This document shows, piece after piece, positions 51,696 through 61,011 of a stretch of DNA of 64,000 nucleotides (the stretch's first letter is position 1; each line of letters opens with the position of its first letter). Source of the DNA: Halomarina salina (GTDB lineage Archaea; Halobacteriota; Halobacteria; Halobacteriales; Haloarculaceae); assembly GCF_023074835.1 (NCBI RefSeq), contig NZ_JALLGW010000001.1, positions 434,001-498,000 on the forward strand, given 5' to 3'. Below the pieces are notes generated by a model. It was not told where the DNA came from. It saw nothing but the letters and a program-made list of their open reading frames with translations, and did no database searches. Position numbers and translations under genes: made by a program.

Positions 51696-52127
51696 TTAGT
51701 ATATACTGATGTTTTGAATTACGAACCGCTCGCCCGTCCAGCGCCACGCGCCCACCGTCGGGTCCCCGTTCTCCAGCGAGACGATGCAGTAGACGGCGTC
51801 GGGCCACGTCGCCTGCGCTTCGTCGGTCGGACTCGGTCCCGCCGGTCCGGTCGGGTGTGAGTGGTAGAAGCCGACCACGTCGTCGCCGTCGTCCTCGATT
51901 CGCTGGAGCGCGGCGAACTGTGCCTCCGGGTCGAGTTCGTAGCGCGTCCGAGGGCGCTCGGCGACGTTCGGGACGTGTTCGAGGCGGGTGACGCGCGCCG
52001 GGTCGTCGGCGGCATCCCTACTCCCACCGTCCCCGCCGAGGACGCCACAGACCTCCTCGGGTGCGCCGTCGCGAGCGTGGACGACGAGCGACTCGTGGAC
52101 CCGAGGGTCCAGACGGAGGCTCGGCAT
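51696..52127 (-). CDS. JAMM/MPN+ metalloprotease, desampylase type
   Basis: The protein has 143 residues from ATG 52127 (MPSLRLDPRVHESLVVHARD). The JAMM zinc site is complete: Glu in APEEVCGVLGG and HSHPTGPAGPSPTDEAQ (H-x-H-x7-S-x2-D). It removes SAMP from proteins in characterised haloarchaeal relatives (HvJAMM1). The final residues VIQNISIY are encoded by A+T-rich DNA of the adjoining insertion, so the native C-terminus was probably replaced after GERF. The active site is untouched. Confidence 0.9.
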   Translation of the reverse strand: MPSLRLDPRVHESLVVHARDGAPEEVCGVLGGDGGSRDAADDPARVTRLEHVPNVAERPRTRYELDPEAQFAALQRIEDDGDDVVGFYHSHPTGPAGPSPTDEAQATWPDAVYCIVSLENGDPTVGAWRWTGERFVIQNISIY

Positions 52128-52135
52128 CTGCGCGC

Positions 52136-53068
52136 TCAGTCTCCAGCGGCGGGTTCCGGGTGGACGTCGGCGAGCGACCGGGCGACGTCGTCGGGCGGCG
52201 CGTCGAACCGGTCGGGGTGGAGGAGTCCCGCGAGGTGTTCGAGCGTGTCCACCAGTCGCGGACCGGGTCGGTTGACGTAGTGGTGGCCGTCCATCGCGTA
52301 CGCCCGGCCGTCGCGGACCGCCGGGAGGTCGGCGAACCCCTCGCGGTCGGTCAGGTCGCCGAGGTTGTCGCGGGTCTGGTCCAGACCGAACCCGCACGGC
52401 GCGGCGACGAGCACCTCGGGCGCAGCCTCGCGGACCGTCGCCCACTCGCGGGGTGTCGACGCCTCCGCGCTGAGCAGGTACTCGCCGCCCGCGTAGTCGA
52501 CCAGTTCGGGCGTCCAGTGCCCCGCCGTCATCACGGGGTCCAGCCAGTCGAGGACGGCGACGCCGGGGCGTTCGTCGTCGGACAGTTCGGCGGTCCGTTC
52601 GCGCACCGCGTCGACCCGCCCTCGAAGGTCGGCGACCACCTCGTTTGCGCGCGCCTCACGGCCCGTCGCTCGTCCGAGTCGGCGCAGGTCGGAGAACACG
52701 TCCTCCAGGCTGTGGGGGTCGAGCGTCAGCACCTCGCAGTCGAGGTCCAGGTCGGCGATGGCGTCGCGGACCACCACCTCGTCGACGGCACAGACGTCGC
52801 ACAGTCCCTGCGTGACGACGAGGTCCGGGTCGGCCGCGCGGAGTGCGTCGCGGTCGATCTCGTAGACGCCCGCGCCCGACTCCTCGGCCGCCTGCACCTG
52901 CGCGTCGATGTCGCCGCTCGACGCGTCGGCGTCGATGCGGGTTCGGTTGACCGTCGGCTTCTCGGCCGCCTCGGGCGGCCAGTCGCACTCGTGGGAGACC
53001 GCGACCGGTTCGACGTCGAGCGCGTAGACGAGTTCCGTCGCCGACGGGAGCAACGAGACGACGTTCAT
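52136..53068 (-). CDS. BtuF-like substrate-binding protein without signal peptide
   Basis: The protein has 310 residues from ATG 53068 (MNVVSLLPSATELVYALDVE). The class III binding-protein pattern is clear: LLPSATELVYAL at the N-terminus, VVTQGLCDVCAV, GVAVLDWLDPVMTAGHWTPE and LPAVRDGRAYAMDGHHYVNR. Extracellular relatives carry vitamin B12 or siderophores, but no signal sequence is present, so it is likely a cytoplasmic member of the family, as seen in other prokaryotes. It lies 8 bp upstream of the JAMM gene. Confidence 0.85.
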   Translation of the reverse strand: MNVVSLLPSATELVYALDVEPVAVSHECDWPPEAAEKPTVNRTRIDADASSGDIDAQVQAAEESGAGVYEIDRDALRAADPDLVVTQGLCDVCAVDEVVVRDAIADLDLDCEVLTLDPHSLEDVFSDLRRLGRATGREARANEVVADLRGRVDAVRERTAELSDDERPGVAVLDWLDPVMTAGHWTPELVDYAGGEYLLSAEASTPREWATVREAAPEVLVAAPCGFGLDQTRDNLGDLTDREGFADLPAVRDGRAYAMDGHHYVNRPGPRLVDTLEHLAGLLHPDRFDAPPDDVARSLADVHPEPAAGD

Positions 53069-53173
53069 GGGTCCGGTAGGAGATTCACGGCCGTAAAGTC
53101 GTCCACAACACTCCGTGATAGAGACAGTCATCTAGAGAGAAAGTATTTACCGTCGTGTACGAAACGTCGGAGT

Positions 53174-53278
53174 ATGCAGTCCCTTCAGTCCGCGGAGACC
53201 CGGGCCGCGGTCCGCGCTGCGGCCGAAGACGGCGTCAGGGCGTACCTCGCCTCTCGACGCCGCCGACGCGAGCCCTGA
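53174..53278 (+). CDS. Possible microprotein, 34 aa
   Basis: The frame encodes MQSLQSAETRAAVRAAAEDG followed by a basic tail (VRAYLASRRRRREP). A tatttac box at about 53140-53146 lies some 30 bases before the ATG, matching a near-leaderless promoter. It is probably helical and basic at the end. Length leaves the call uncertain. Conservation in related genomes would decide. Confidence 0.4.
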   Translation: MQSLQSAETRAAVRAAAEDGVRAYLASRRRRREP

Positions 53279-53398
53279 GCGTTCCGCCTCTCCAGCACCT
53301 CACGGCACCTCCACAGCTAGCGACCCCGCCACCGACCTCCGCCGGGACCGACCGTCGCTGTCTTCACGTCCGTCGAGCGCCTACGAGTAGCGACCGAT

Positions 53399-53752
53399 AT
53401 GTCCCGACTTCGCCTCGGCGTGCTCCCCGAGGCGTACACCCTCGTCCGCGTCGCGTTCGACGAGCGGACGCCGCGCCGGGCGACGGCGCTCGTCCTCGCC
53501 CTCGTCGCGTACCTCCTCGTCCCGCTCGACGTCCTGCCCGACGTAGTACTCGGCGTGGGCTGGCTCGACGACCTGACACTGGGCGTCGTCGTGCACCGGC
53601 TCGTCCTCCGGTCGGTCCCCCCCGACGTGGTCGCGGACCACCGCGCCGTCGCCCGCGAGAACGCCGTCACCGCCGGGGCCGTCCTCCTGGTCGCGGTCGT
53701 GGCGGCCCTGACCGTCACGCTGCTCGCCGCGTGGCGTCTCGGCGTCGTCTAA
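53399..53752 (+). CDS. DUF1232 membrane protein
   Basis: The protein has 117 residues. The signature ALVAYLLVPLDVLPDVVLGV then GWLDDLTLGVVVHRLV is DUF1232 (YkvA type), two short helices around P-x-D-(V/L)-(L/I)-PD. A C-terminal membrane helix is TAGAVLLVAVVAALTVTLLA. Function unknown. Membrane-associated. Confidence 0.85.
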   Translation: MSRLRLGVLPEAYTLVRVAFDERTPRRATALVLALVAYLLVPLDVLPDVVLGVGWLDDLTLGVVVHRLVLRSVPPDVVADHRAVARENAVTAGAVLLVAVVAALTVTLLAAWRLGVV

Positions 53753-53894
53753 GCGAGAGTCGCCCTCTCACACCCGGCACGGCCAGTCTCGGCCACATCT
53801 ACTCCCGGCCACATCCACCGTCGGCCTCGCCCCCTGCGAGCCCCACTGTCCGCGAACCGACGGACCTTACCTCGCCGACGGGCTAGTCCCGACG

Positions 53895-54440
53895 ATGGAC
53901 GAGTTTCGCGTCCTCGCGAGTCCGCGAGGGCCGGACGAACGCCTGCTGCTCGACCCCGAGACGGCCGACCCGACGTACGTCCCGGACGACGCGGCCATGG
54001 CGAGCGCCGAACCGGGCAACCGCGTTCGGGCGGCGCTCGACTGGACGGACGACGGACCGCGCGTGACGGACCTCGACGTCGTCGATACCACGCGGTTTCG
54101 CTTCCGGCGCGACGTGACGCCGCTGTTCGAGGCGGCCGCCGACTGCTGGCAGGAGGCCCACGCGGCCGGCGAGGCGATGAACGTCCGCGTCCTCCGGAAC
54201 ACGGACTCCGACCCCGTCGGCGTCGTCTACGTCTTCGCCGAGCAACGCGGTGCACGCGACTTGTTCGGCGAGTTCGCCGACGGCACGAAACCGCTCGACC
54301 CGTTGCTCGACCGCATCGACTCGCAACCACCGTACGACGTGTTCGTCCTCGACCCGGCCGAGCACCGCTGTATCGTCGTCACCGTCGCGTTCGACCCCGA
54401 GAGCCGGTTCGCGGGGACGATGCGCGAGACGTACGAGTGA
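53895..54440 (+). CDS. Haloarchaeal protein of unknown function
   Basis: The protein has 181 residues: MDEFRVLASPRGPDERLLLD, a strand-rich first half, then EAMNVRVLRNTDSDPVGVVYV and CIVVTVAFDPESRFAGTMRE. It resembles conserved haloarchaeal proteins of this length. No catalytic motif, signal peptide or membrane segment. Confidence 0.7.
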   Translation: MDEFRVLASPRGPDERLLLDPETADPTYVPDDAAMASAEPGNRVRAALDWTDDGPRVTDLDVVDTTRFRFRRDVTPLFEAAADCWQEAHAAGEAMNVRVLRNTDSDPVGVVYVFAEQRGARDLFGEFADGTKPLDPLLDRIDSQPPYDVFVLDPAEHRCIVVTVAFDPESRFAGTMRETYE

Positions 54441-54502
54441 GGAACTGAGACGGTCGGTCGGACGACTCGTCACGCTCACGACAGCGATCGACGACGGCCG
54501 GC

Positions 54503-55147
54503 TCAGCAGACGGGTTTCGGGTCCACGCCCATCCCCTCCAGCGTGTCGGCGTAGGAGTCGTAGGCGCGGTCGATGGTCGCCTCGGCGGCCTCGGCGGCTC
54601 GGTCCCAGTCGTCGTCGCTCTCGCAGAGCGCGTCGAGCAGGTCGGTGCCCTCGTCGACCATCTCGTCGGTCTCCGAGCGGAGCTCCCGGAACAGCGCGGC
54701 GCTGGACTCGTCGGCGTCGTTGACGAAGAAGTTGATCGTCTGGAGGAGCGACCGCGAGGCGACCATCGGGCGGGCCACCAGCCCCGACGCGACGCGTTCG
54801 ACCGAACCGTCGAGCGAGCGGAGATAGTCGTGGAGTTCGTCGGTGTCTGGGTCGGAGTCGACGTCGGTGGCTGCGTCGTCGCGGTGCTCGACGATGCGCT
54901 CGTAGTGGGCGCGCTCGTCGGCCGCGACGCGCTCGAAGGTCTCCCGCACCTCCTCGGCGGACTCGCTCGCCGCCCACTGGTCGAACGTGTCGGCGGCGCG
55001 GGCCTCGGCGCGTGCGGCGGCGGCGAGGACGGACTCGGCGTCGAGCTGTGCGCTGGTCGAGGCGACCAGCGCCTTCTCGCTACCGAGACGGTCGAGTTCG
55101 GTCGACTTCTCGTCTTCGAGCGCGGCGGTGAACTCGGCGGGTTCCAT
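54503..55147 (-). CDS. Ferritin-like helical protein, weak
   Basis: The protein has 214 residues from ATG 55147 (MEPAEFTAALEDEKSTELDR). It is almost wholly helical and acidic. RVAADERAHYERIVEHRDDA contains one ExxH, as in rubrerythrin-like proteins, but the second ExxH is not clear, so a di-iron site is doubtful. The C-terminus ends EGMGVDPKPVC. It is possibly an oxidative-stress or iron-related protein that has lost metal binding. Confidence 0.65.
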   Translation of the reverse strand: MEPAEFTAALEDEKSTELDRLGSEKALVASTSAQLDAESVLAAAARAEARAADTFDQWAASESAEEVRETFERVAADERAHYERIVEHRDDAATDVDSDPDTDELHDYLRSLDGSVERVASGLVARPMVASRSLLQTINFFVNDADESSAALFRELRSETDEMVDEGTDLLDALCESDDDWDRAAEAAEATIDRAYDSYADTLEGMGVDPKPVC

Positions 55148-55351
55148 ACTCCGGCAACACTCGCCACGGGTATGAACCGTTTGGCGGCGGCGGTGGGGGA
55201 GCGGTACGATGACGGTGGGAACAGTGGCAGTGACGGTGGGACAGTGGCGGTGGGGGAAACGACGCCGACGACGACGATGAGGGTGAATCACGCGGTCCGT
55301 TCGGCGAGTGCCGCCGAGGGGCTTATCCGACCCCCTCGCGTTCCCGCATCC

Positions 55352-56509
55352 ATGACAGGGACCGACGGGGACGACGCGCCGGCGCTGTCGGCCGAGGAGC
55401 TACGACGACGACTCGACGGCGGCGATTCGCTCCGAGTCCTCGACGTCAGGAACCGCGAGGAGGTGGAGGCCTGGTCGATACCCGCCTCCGACCGCGTCAC
55501 CGTCCCGTACATGAAGTTCGTCGCGGCGGGCGCGAGCGACGGCGTGGCTGACCTCGCCGCCGAGAACGGCCTCGACGACGGCACCGAACTGGTCGTCGTC
55601 TGCGCGGAGGGGAAGGCGAGCGACGAGGTAGCTGCCCAACTGCGCGAGGTGGGCCTCGACGCCGCGAACCTCGCCGGCGGGATGGAGGGCTGGGCGCGGC
55701 TGTACGAGTCGACCGTCGTCGACCACGACCCGCGGGTGGTCCAGTACGTCCGCCCCTCGTCGGGGTGTCTCTCCTACATGGTCGTCAGCGGCGAGGAGGC
55801 GGCGGTCGTCGACCCGCTTCGGGCGTTCACCGACCGCTACCACGCCGACGCCCTGGAGGCGGGTGCGAATCTCCGCTACGCGCTCGACACGCACGTCCAC
55901 GCCGACCACGTCAGCGGCCTCCGGGCGCTCGCCGAGGAGGGCGTCGAGGCGGTGCTGCCGAACGGCGCGACGGAGCGCGGACTGGCCGACCCCGAGCGGT
56001 TCACCCTGCTCGACTCGGGGGAGGAACTGACGGTCGGCGACGTCGAACTCGAAGCCATCTCGACGCCCGGCCACACCACCGAGATGACCGCCTACCGCCT
56101 CGACCAGACGCTCCTCACCGGCGACGGCGTGTTCACGAAGCGAGTCCCGCGGCCCGACCTGGAGGCGGGCGACGAGGGCGCTGCCGACCACGCTCGCGAC
56201 CTGTACCGGACGCTCACCGAGCGACTCGGGACCCTCCCCGACCTGGTCCGCATCGCGCCGGGCCACTACGACCCGAGCGACGACGCGGTCGGCACCGACC
56301 ACGCCCACGTCGCCACGCTGGGCGAGGTGCGGTCACTGCCGGTCTTCGAGATGGACGAGGACGAGTTCGTCGAGTACGTCACCGAGCGAATGGGCGACCG
56401 TCCGGCGAACTTCGAGCGCATCGTCGCCATCAACCTCGGGCAGGAGTCCGTGGACGACGACGAGGCGTTCGAACTCGAACTCGGCCCGAACAACTGCGCG
56501 GCGGGATGA
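55352..56509 (+). CDS. Rhodanese fused to metallo-beta-lactamase (persulfide-dioxygenase-like)
   Basis: The protein has 385 residues from ATG 55352. Residues 12-110 are a rhodanese domain with active Cys in LVVVCAEGKASDEVAAQL. A glyoxalase-II-type MBL domain follows, with HVHADHVSGL, ISTPGHTTEM, LLTGDGVF and GHYDPSD. The order rhodanese then MBL is the reverse of many ETHE1-rhodanese fusions but occurs in archaea. Likely roles are sulfane-sulfur transfer and persulfide oxidation. Confidence 0.87.
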   Translation: MTGTDGDDAPALSAEELRRRLDGGDSLRVLDVRNREEVEAWSIPASDRVTVPYMKFVAAGASDGVADLAAENGLDDGTELVVVCAEGKASDEVAAQLREVGLDAANLAGGMEGWARLYESTVVDHDPRVVQYVRPSSGCLSYMVVSGEEAAVVDPLRAFTDRYHADALEAGANLRYALDTHVHADHVSGLRALAEEGVEAVLPNGATERGLADPERFTLLDSGEELTVGDVELEAISTPGHTTEMTAYRLDQTLLTGDGVFTKRVPRPDLEAGDEGAADHARDLYRTLTERLGTLPDLVRIAPGHYDPSDDAVGTDHAHVATLGEVRSLPVFEMDEDEFVEYVTERMGDRPANFERIVAINLGQESVDDDEAFELELGPNNCAAG

Positions 56510-56970
56510 GCGGCGACGGGTGGGACGGTGGCGACGGGGGAGGCGAGAGCGACGCGAACCACAGTAGCGGCGGTGACGACGCGGCGACCGTCCGCGCGTA
56601 CCTGCTCCGCGAGCACCGCCCGCTGCTGGCGGCGGTGCTCGACTGCGCCGAGGCGGTCGCGGAGGCGGACGGAACGGCTCTCGGGGACGCGACCGACCGG
56701 TTCGAGCGAGCGCTCCGCGACCGCGGCGTCGTCGACGCACTCCCGGACGTGCTGTCGGGAGCCGTCGCCGCCATCGGTGCGTCGCTCCCCGCGGAACCGG
56801 TCGCCGCGCCGCCGTACGTCGTCGTCACGAGGAGCGGCCCGGTCGCCCGCGCGACGCTCCCCGAGCGAGGGCGACTCGTCCTCACCGTCGCGGCGTTCGC
56901 ACGGCGCGACGGGACGTGGGCTCGAACCGCCGAGACACCCGAGGAGGCGCTGACGGTCGAGTTGCGGTAG
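56506..56970 (+). CDS. Small haloarchaeal protein, coupled to rhodanese-MBL
   Basis: The protein has 154 residues from ATG 56506, overlapping the previous stop (ATGA). A Gly/Asp-rich start is followed by helices (AATVRAYLLREHRPLLAAVL) and strands (YVVVTRSGPVARATLPERGR, LVLTVAAFARRDGTWART). The function is unknown. Coupling suggests a shared process with the sulfur enzyme. Confidence 0.72.
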   Translation: MSGDGWDGGDGGGESDANHSSGGDDAATVRAYLLREHRPLLAAVLDCAEAVAEADGTALGDATDRFERALRDRGVVDALPDVLSGAVAAIGASLPAEPVAAPPYVVVTRSGPVARATLPERGRLVLTVAAFARRDGTWARTAETPEEALTVELR

Positions 56971-57172
56971 AGCGGTTCGCTGGCTCTCGTTCGCTCGCTA
57001 CATTGAAGAGATAGCCACGGTCACCGCTCACTCCGTTCGCGGCTCACGAGAACAGCGCGAGACTCACTTTGCTCGCGGTTTCACCGCTCGCTGTCCGCGG
57101 CGCTCCCACCGGTCACGCCGCGCATCGTTCGTCTCGCTGGCTCTCGTTCGTTCGCTCGCTACGCTCGCTCAC

Positions 57173-57907
57173 TCACGAGAACTGGGTGAACTTGTCACGG
57201 TTGTACAGGTCTATCTCGGCGGCCATCGACGGCGACTGCCGGGCGGCGTACACGATGGCCTCGGCTATCTCCTCGGGTTCGACCGCCTCGCCGTGGTCGT
57301 ACCGCTCTTCGAACGTCTCGCCGCCTGCAGAGAACTCCGTGCGGACCGCAGCCGGGTTGACGACGGTGACGGCGACCTCGCCCTCCAGTTGCCCGGCGAG
57401 GCTGAGCGCGAACCCGCGCGTCCACCACTTCGAGGCCGCGTAGACCGGGTTGAACGGCCGCGGGTACTGCCCGGCGAAGCTCCCGACGAAGACGCAGGTT
57501 CCCCCGGACTCGCGGAGGTGCGGGAGCGCCGCGCGGGTGGCGAAGAACATCCCGTCGACGTTCGTGTCCATCATCGTCCGGTACTCCTCGGTCGTCAGGT
57601 CCTCGACGGCCGACCCGCGGGCGAGGCCCGCGTTGTTGACGAGCAGGTCGAGGCGGCCGAACCGCTCGACGGTGGCGTCGACGAGGGCGTCGACCGCGTC
57701 CTCGTCGCGCACGTCCGTCGGGACGGTGAGCGTCTCCACGTCGTACTTCGACTCGACGTCCGCGGCCAGTTCGTCGAGGCGCTCCTCGCGTCTGGCGGCG
57801 AGGACGACGTGCACGCCTTCGGCGGCCAGCGCGCGTGCCGTGGCCGACCCGATACCCGCGCTCGCTCCGGTGACGATGGCGACCGACCCGTCGATGTCCC
57901 GTGTCAT
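57173..57907 (-). CDS. Short-chain dehydrogenase/reductase
   Basis: The protein has 244 residues. VTGASAGIGSATARALA binds NAD(P), NNAGLARG is the core motif, SFAGQYPRPFNPVYAASKWW gives catalytic Ser, Tyr and Lys, and NPAAVRTEF follows. The Arg pair AARREERL after strand 2 favours NADP. The substrate is unknown; family members of this type are often broad-specificity ketoreductases. Confidence 0.9.
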   Translation of the reverse strand: MTRDIDGSVAIVTGASAGIGSATARALAAEGVHVVLAARREERLDELAADVESKYDVETLTVPTDVRDEDAVDALVDATVERFGRLDLLVNNAGLARGSAVEDLTTEEYRTMMDTNVDGMFFATRAALPHLRESGGTCVFVGSFAGQYPRPFNPVYAASKWWTRGFALSLAGQLEGEVAVTVVNPAAVRTEFSAGGETFEERYDHGEAVEPEEIAEAIVYAARQSPSMAAEIDLYNRDKFTQFS

Positions 57908-57967
57908 GTGCGACCGCTCGGCGCGGAGGAGCGTCGTTCTTTCGGCGCGACCCCCTGCGAGTGCAGC

Positions 57968-58414
57968 CTACTCCAGTTCGGCGAGGACCTCGTCGGCGTG
58001 ACCCTCGGGCGAGACGCCCTCGAACACCGCGACTACCTCGCCGTCGCGGACGACGAACGTGTTGCGGAACGTGCCGTCGAAGGTGTTCCCGAACATGTTC
58101 TTCTCGCCGTAGGAGTCGTACTGGCTCGCCACCGCGCCGTCGGGGTCCGACAGCAGGGTGAAGGGCAGGTCGTACTTCTCGGCGAACGCCGCGAGGTCCT
58201 CGACCGGGTCGTCGCTGACGCCGTAGACGGGGACGCCGCGGTCCTCGAAGGCGTCCCACGAGTCCCGGAAGCCACACGCCTCGGTGGTACAGCCGGGGGT
58301 GTCCGCGCGGGGGTAGAAGTAGACGACCGCGGTGCCGTCGTCGTCGAGGGCGACCGTCTCGCCGTGCTGGTCTCGCAGTTCGAACGTGGGCGCGTCGTCG
58401 CCGACCGAGAGCAT
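57968..58414 (-). CDS. bcp: Peroxiredoxin, Bcp/PrxQ type
   Basis: The protein has 148 residues from ATG 58414 (MLSVGDDAPTFELRDQHGET). The peroxidatic Cys is in PRADTPGCTTEACGFRD, and the second Cys five residues later is the resolving Cys of PrxQ. DGTFRNTFVVRDGEVVAVFE is the dimer or strand region. It reduces peroxides at the expense of thioredoxin. Confidence 0.92.
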   Translation of the reverse strand: MLSVGDDAPTFELRDQHGETVALDDDGTAVVYFYPRADTPGCTTEACGFRDSWDAFEDRGVPVYGVSDDPVEDLAAFAEKYDLPFTLLSDPDGAVASQYDSYGEKNMFGNTFDGTFRNTFVVRDGEVVAVFEGVSPEGHADEVLAELE

Positions 58415-58573
58415 GGTCGGCGGTTCGGCGGCGACGGCAAAGCCCTCCCGGTTACGGCAGTCGAGGGGGCTCACCGTGGTCGCGACCGTGGTGGAGACCG
58501 CCTCGCCAGCGTGCCCGACCCGCCGTTCGGCACCGGACTCCGGATTTATACCGGTCCCGCGTGACTCCGAACC

Positions 58574-59335
58574 ATGCGACTCGAAGGCAAGACGACGTTC
58601 GTGACTGGCGCTGGGCAGGGTATCGGCGAGGCGACGGCGCTCCGGTTCGCCGAGGAGGGCGCGCACGTCGTCGTCACGGACGTGAACGCGGAGACCGTGG
58701 CCGAGACGGCAGACACCATCGAGGCGGCCGGCGGGTCGGCGGAGGCGCACGAACTCGACGTGACCGACGCCGACCGGTTCCACGACCTCGTCGACACGGT
58801 CGCCGAGGACCGTGGGCTCGACGTCATCGTCAACAACGCGGGCGTCGGGCACCCGCCAGCCTGGATCGAGGACACCGACCAGGACGTGTTCGAGTTCGTC
58901 CTCGACGTCAACGTCCGTGGCGTCTGGAACGGCTGTCACGCCGCCCTGCCGCACATGAAGGAGCAGGGGTCGGGCGCCATCGTCAACGTCGCCTCGCTCG
59001 CCGCCATCTTCGGCCTGCCGCGACAGGCCGTCTACTCGCTGACGAAGGGCGCGGTGCTGAACTTCACGCGGGCGGTCTCCTCGGAGGCGGGGCCGATGGG
59101 CGTCCGCGCGAACGCGGTCTGTCCGGGGTTCGTCACGACCGACCTCGGCCAGCAGTTCTTCGCGTCCCGCTCGGACCCGGAGGCGGCCCGCGAGCGGATG
59201 GAGCAGCGCTACGACCTGCGCCGACTCGGCGAGGCCGAGGAGATAGCCGAACCCATCCTCTTCCTCGCCAGCGACGAGTCCTCGTGGGTGACCGGCCACG
59301 GCCTGGTGGTCGACGGCGGGTTCTCCACGTCGTAG
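58574..59335 (+). CDS. Short-chain dehydrogenase/reductase
   Basis: The protein has 253 residues. VTGAGQGIGEATALRFA and VVVTDVNAET (Asp at the end of strand 2 favours NAD), NNAGVGHPPAW, NVASLAAIFGLPRQAVYSLTKG (Ser, Tyr, Lys) and CPGFVTTDL. The TGHGLVVDGGF ending is typical of FabG-like classical SDRs. Substrate unknown. Confidence 0.9.
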   Translation: MRLEGKTTFVTGAGQGIGEATALRFAEEGAHVVVTDVNAETVAETADTIEAAGGSAEAHELDVTDADRFHDLVDTVAEDRGLDVIVNNAGVGHPPAWIEDTDQDVFEFVLDVNVRGVWNGCHAALPHMKEQGSGAIVNVASLAAIFGLPRQAVYSLTKGAVLNFTRAVSSEAGPMGVRANAVCPGFVTTDLGQQFFASRSDPEAARERMEQRYDLRRLGEAEEIAEPILFLASDESSWVTGHGLVVDGGFSTS

Positions 59336-59564
59336 ACGCACGGGTCGAAGCCGGTGACTCGACGGGTGAGTCGGGGAGGTCCGGTCGTCGATAGTCGCCG
59401 GAGACGCTCCGTGACTGCCGTCGAGAGCGGTCTTCGCGCGCCAGCACCAGCTTCTTCCCGGCACCCAGAGAAGTCGGCGGAGTGCGCTTACTTACTCGGT
59501 GCGTCTCTAGTCGTAGCGCGAGCGAGAGTTGGAAGAGAGGGACGACCAGGGCGGGTGACGACGG

Positions 59565-61004
59565 GTGAGTCTCACGGACAGCGTCAATCAGCTACTCGAC
59601 GCCGAACGCGACCACGGTGGGTACGTCTACGCGATGGCGCTCGTCGCCGCGTTCAACGGACTGCTGTTCGGGTTCGACACCGGCGTCATCTCGGGGGCGC
59701 TGCTCTACATCGAGGACTCGTTCGGGCTGTCGACGTTCCTCGAACAGGTAGTCACCAGCAGCGTCCTCGTCGGTGCGATACTCGGTGCCGCGACGGGCGG
59801 CCGACTGGCCGACCGGTTCGGTCGGCGACGACTCACGCTGGCCGGCGCCGTCGTGTTCTTCGTCGGGTCGCTTGGGATGGCGCTCTCGCCGAGCCTCCCG
59901 ATGCTCATCGGCTGGCGAATCGTGGTGGGCGTCGCCGTGGGCGTCGCGTCGGTCATCGGCCCGCTGTACATCTCCGAGACGGCCCCGCCCGACATCCGGG
60001 GGTCGCTCGGATTCCTCCAGCAGTTGATGATTACGCTCGGCATCCTGCTGGCGTACGTGGTGAACTACCTCTTCGCCCCCTCGTTCCTCGAGGTCATCGG
60101 GTGGCGCTGGATGCTCGGGTTCGGTGCGGTGCCCGCCGTGGCGCTCGGCGTCGGGATGTACTTTCTGCCCGAGAGTCCACGCTGGCTGCTCGAACACGAC
60201 CGGACCGAGGAGGCCCGGGACGTGCTGACGCGCATCCGAGAACACGGCGCGGTCGAGGAGGAGATCGAGGAGATACGGGAGGTCAGCGAGACGGAGGCGA
60301 AAGGCGGCCTCTCGGACCTGTTCGAACCGTGGGTCCGGCCGGCGCTGACCGTCGGTATCGGACTGGCGGTGCTCCAGCAGGTCAGCGGCATCAACACCAT
60401 CCTCTACTACGCGCCGACCATCCTCAGCAACATCGGCCTCGGCGACATCGCGTCGCTGTTCGGCACGGTCGGTATCGGCGTCGTCAACGTCGTGATGACG
60501 GCCGTCGCCCTCCTGCTGGTCGACCGCGTCGGCCGGCGGCCGCTGTTGCTCGTCGGCGTCAGCGGGATGACCGTCATGCTCGGCCTCCTCGGCCTCGGGT
60601 TCTACCTGCCGGGGCTGTCGGGCGTCATCGGCTACATGACGCTCGCGAGCATGATCCTCTACGTCGCGTTCTTCGCCATCAGCCTCGGCCCGGTGTTCTG
60701 GCTGATGATCTCCGAGATCTACCCGCTGCGCATCCGGGGGACCGCCGAGGGCACCGCGAGCGTCTTCAACTGGGCGGCGAACCTGCTCGTCGCGCTGACG
60801 TTCCTCTCGCTCATCAACCGCTTCGGCGAGGCGCTCGGGTTCTGGACGCTCGGCGTCTTCTCGCTCGTCGCGCTCGTCTTCATCTACTTCCGCGTCCCCG
60901 AGACGATGGGTCGCTCGCTCGAGGAGATCGAGGCCGACCTCCGCGACAGCGCCATCGTCGGCCCGGACTCGGGGACGTCGGAGGCCCCCGACTCCTCGGA
61001 GTGA
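59565..61004 (+). CDS. Sugar-porter family MFS transporter
   Basis: The protein has 479 residues with a GTG start (59565). FGFDTGVISGALLYI, GGRLADRFGRRRLTL, YFLPESPRWLLEH (PESPRWL), QQVSGINTILYYAPTIL and VPETMGRSLEEIE (PETKG-like) are sugar-porter signatures. Twelve helices. It imports a sugar or polyol, probably coupled to protons or sodium. A later ATG at 59634 would remove the first helix and is rejected. Confidence 0.92.
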   Translation: MSLTDSVNQLLDAERDHGGYVYAMALVAAFNGLLFGFDTGVISGALLYIEDSFGLSTFLEQVVTSSVLVGAILGAATGGRLADRFGRRRLTLAGAVVFFVGSLGMALSPSLPMLIGWRIVVGVAVGVASVIGPLYISETAPPDIRGSLGFLQQLMITLGILLAYVVNYLFAPSFLEVIGWRWMLGFGAVPAVALGVGMYFLPESPRWLLEHDRTEEARDVLTRIREHGAVEEEIEEIREVSETEAKGGLSDLFEPWVRPALTVGIGLAVLQQVSGINTILYYAPTILSNIGLGDIASLFGTVGIGVVNVVMTAVALLLVDRVGRRPLLLVGVSGMTVMLGLLGLGFYLPGLSGVIGYMTLASMILYVAFFAISLGPVFWLMISEIYPLRIRGTAEGTASVFNWAANLLVALTFLSLINRFGEALGFWTLGVFSLVALVFIYFRVPETMGRSLEEIEADLRDSAIVGPDSGTSEAPDSSE

Positions 61005-61011
61005 CCGGCAC

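Noticed and set aside
55190-55265. G-rich GGTGGG repeats before the rhodanese-MBL gene as a quadruplex switch
   Set aside because: The G-runs are short and irregular. Simple-sequence drift in a G+C-rich genome is enough to explain them.
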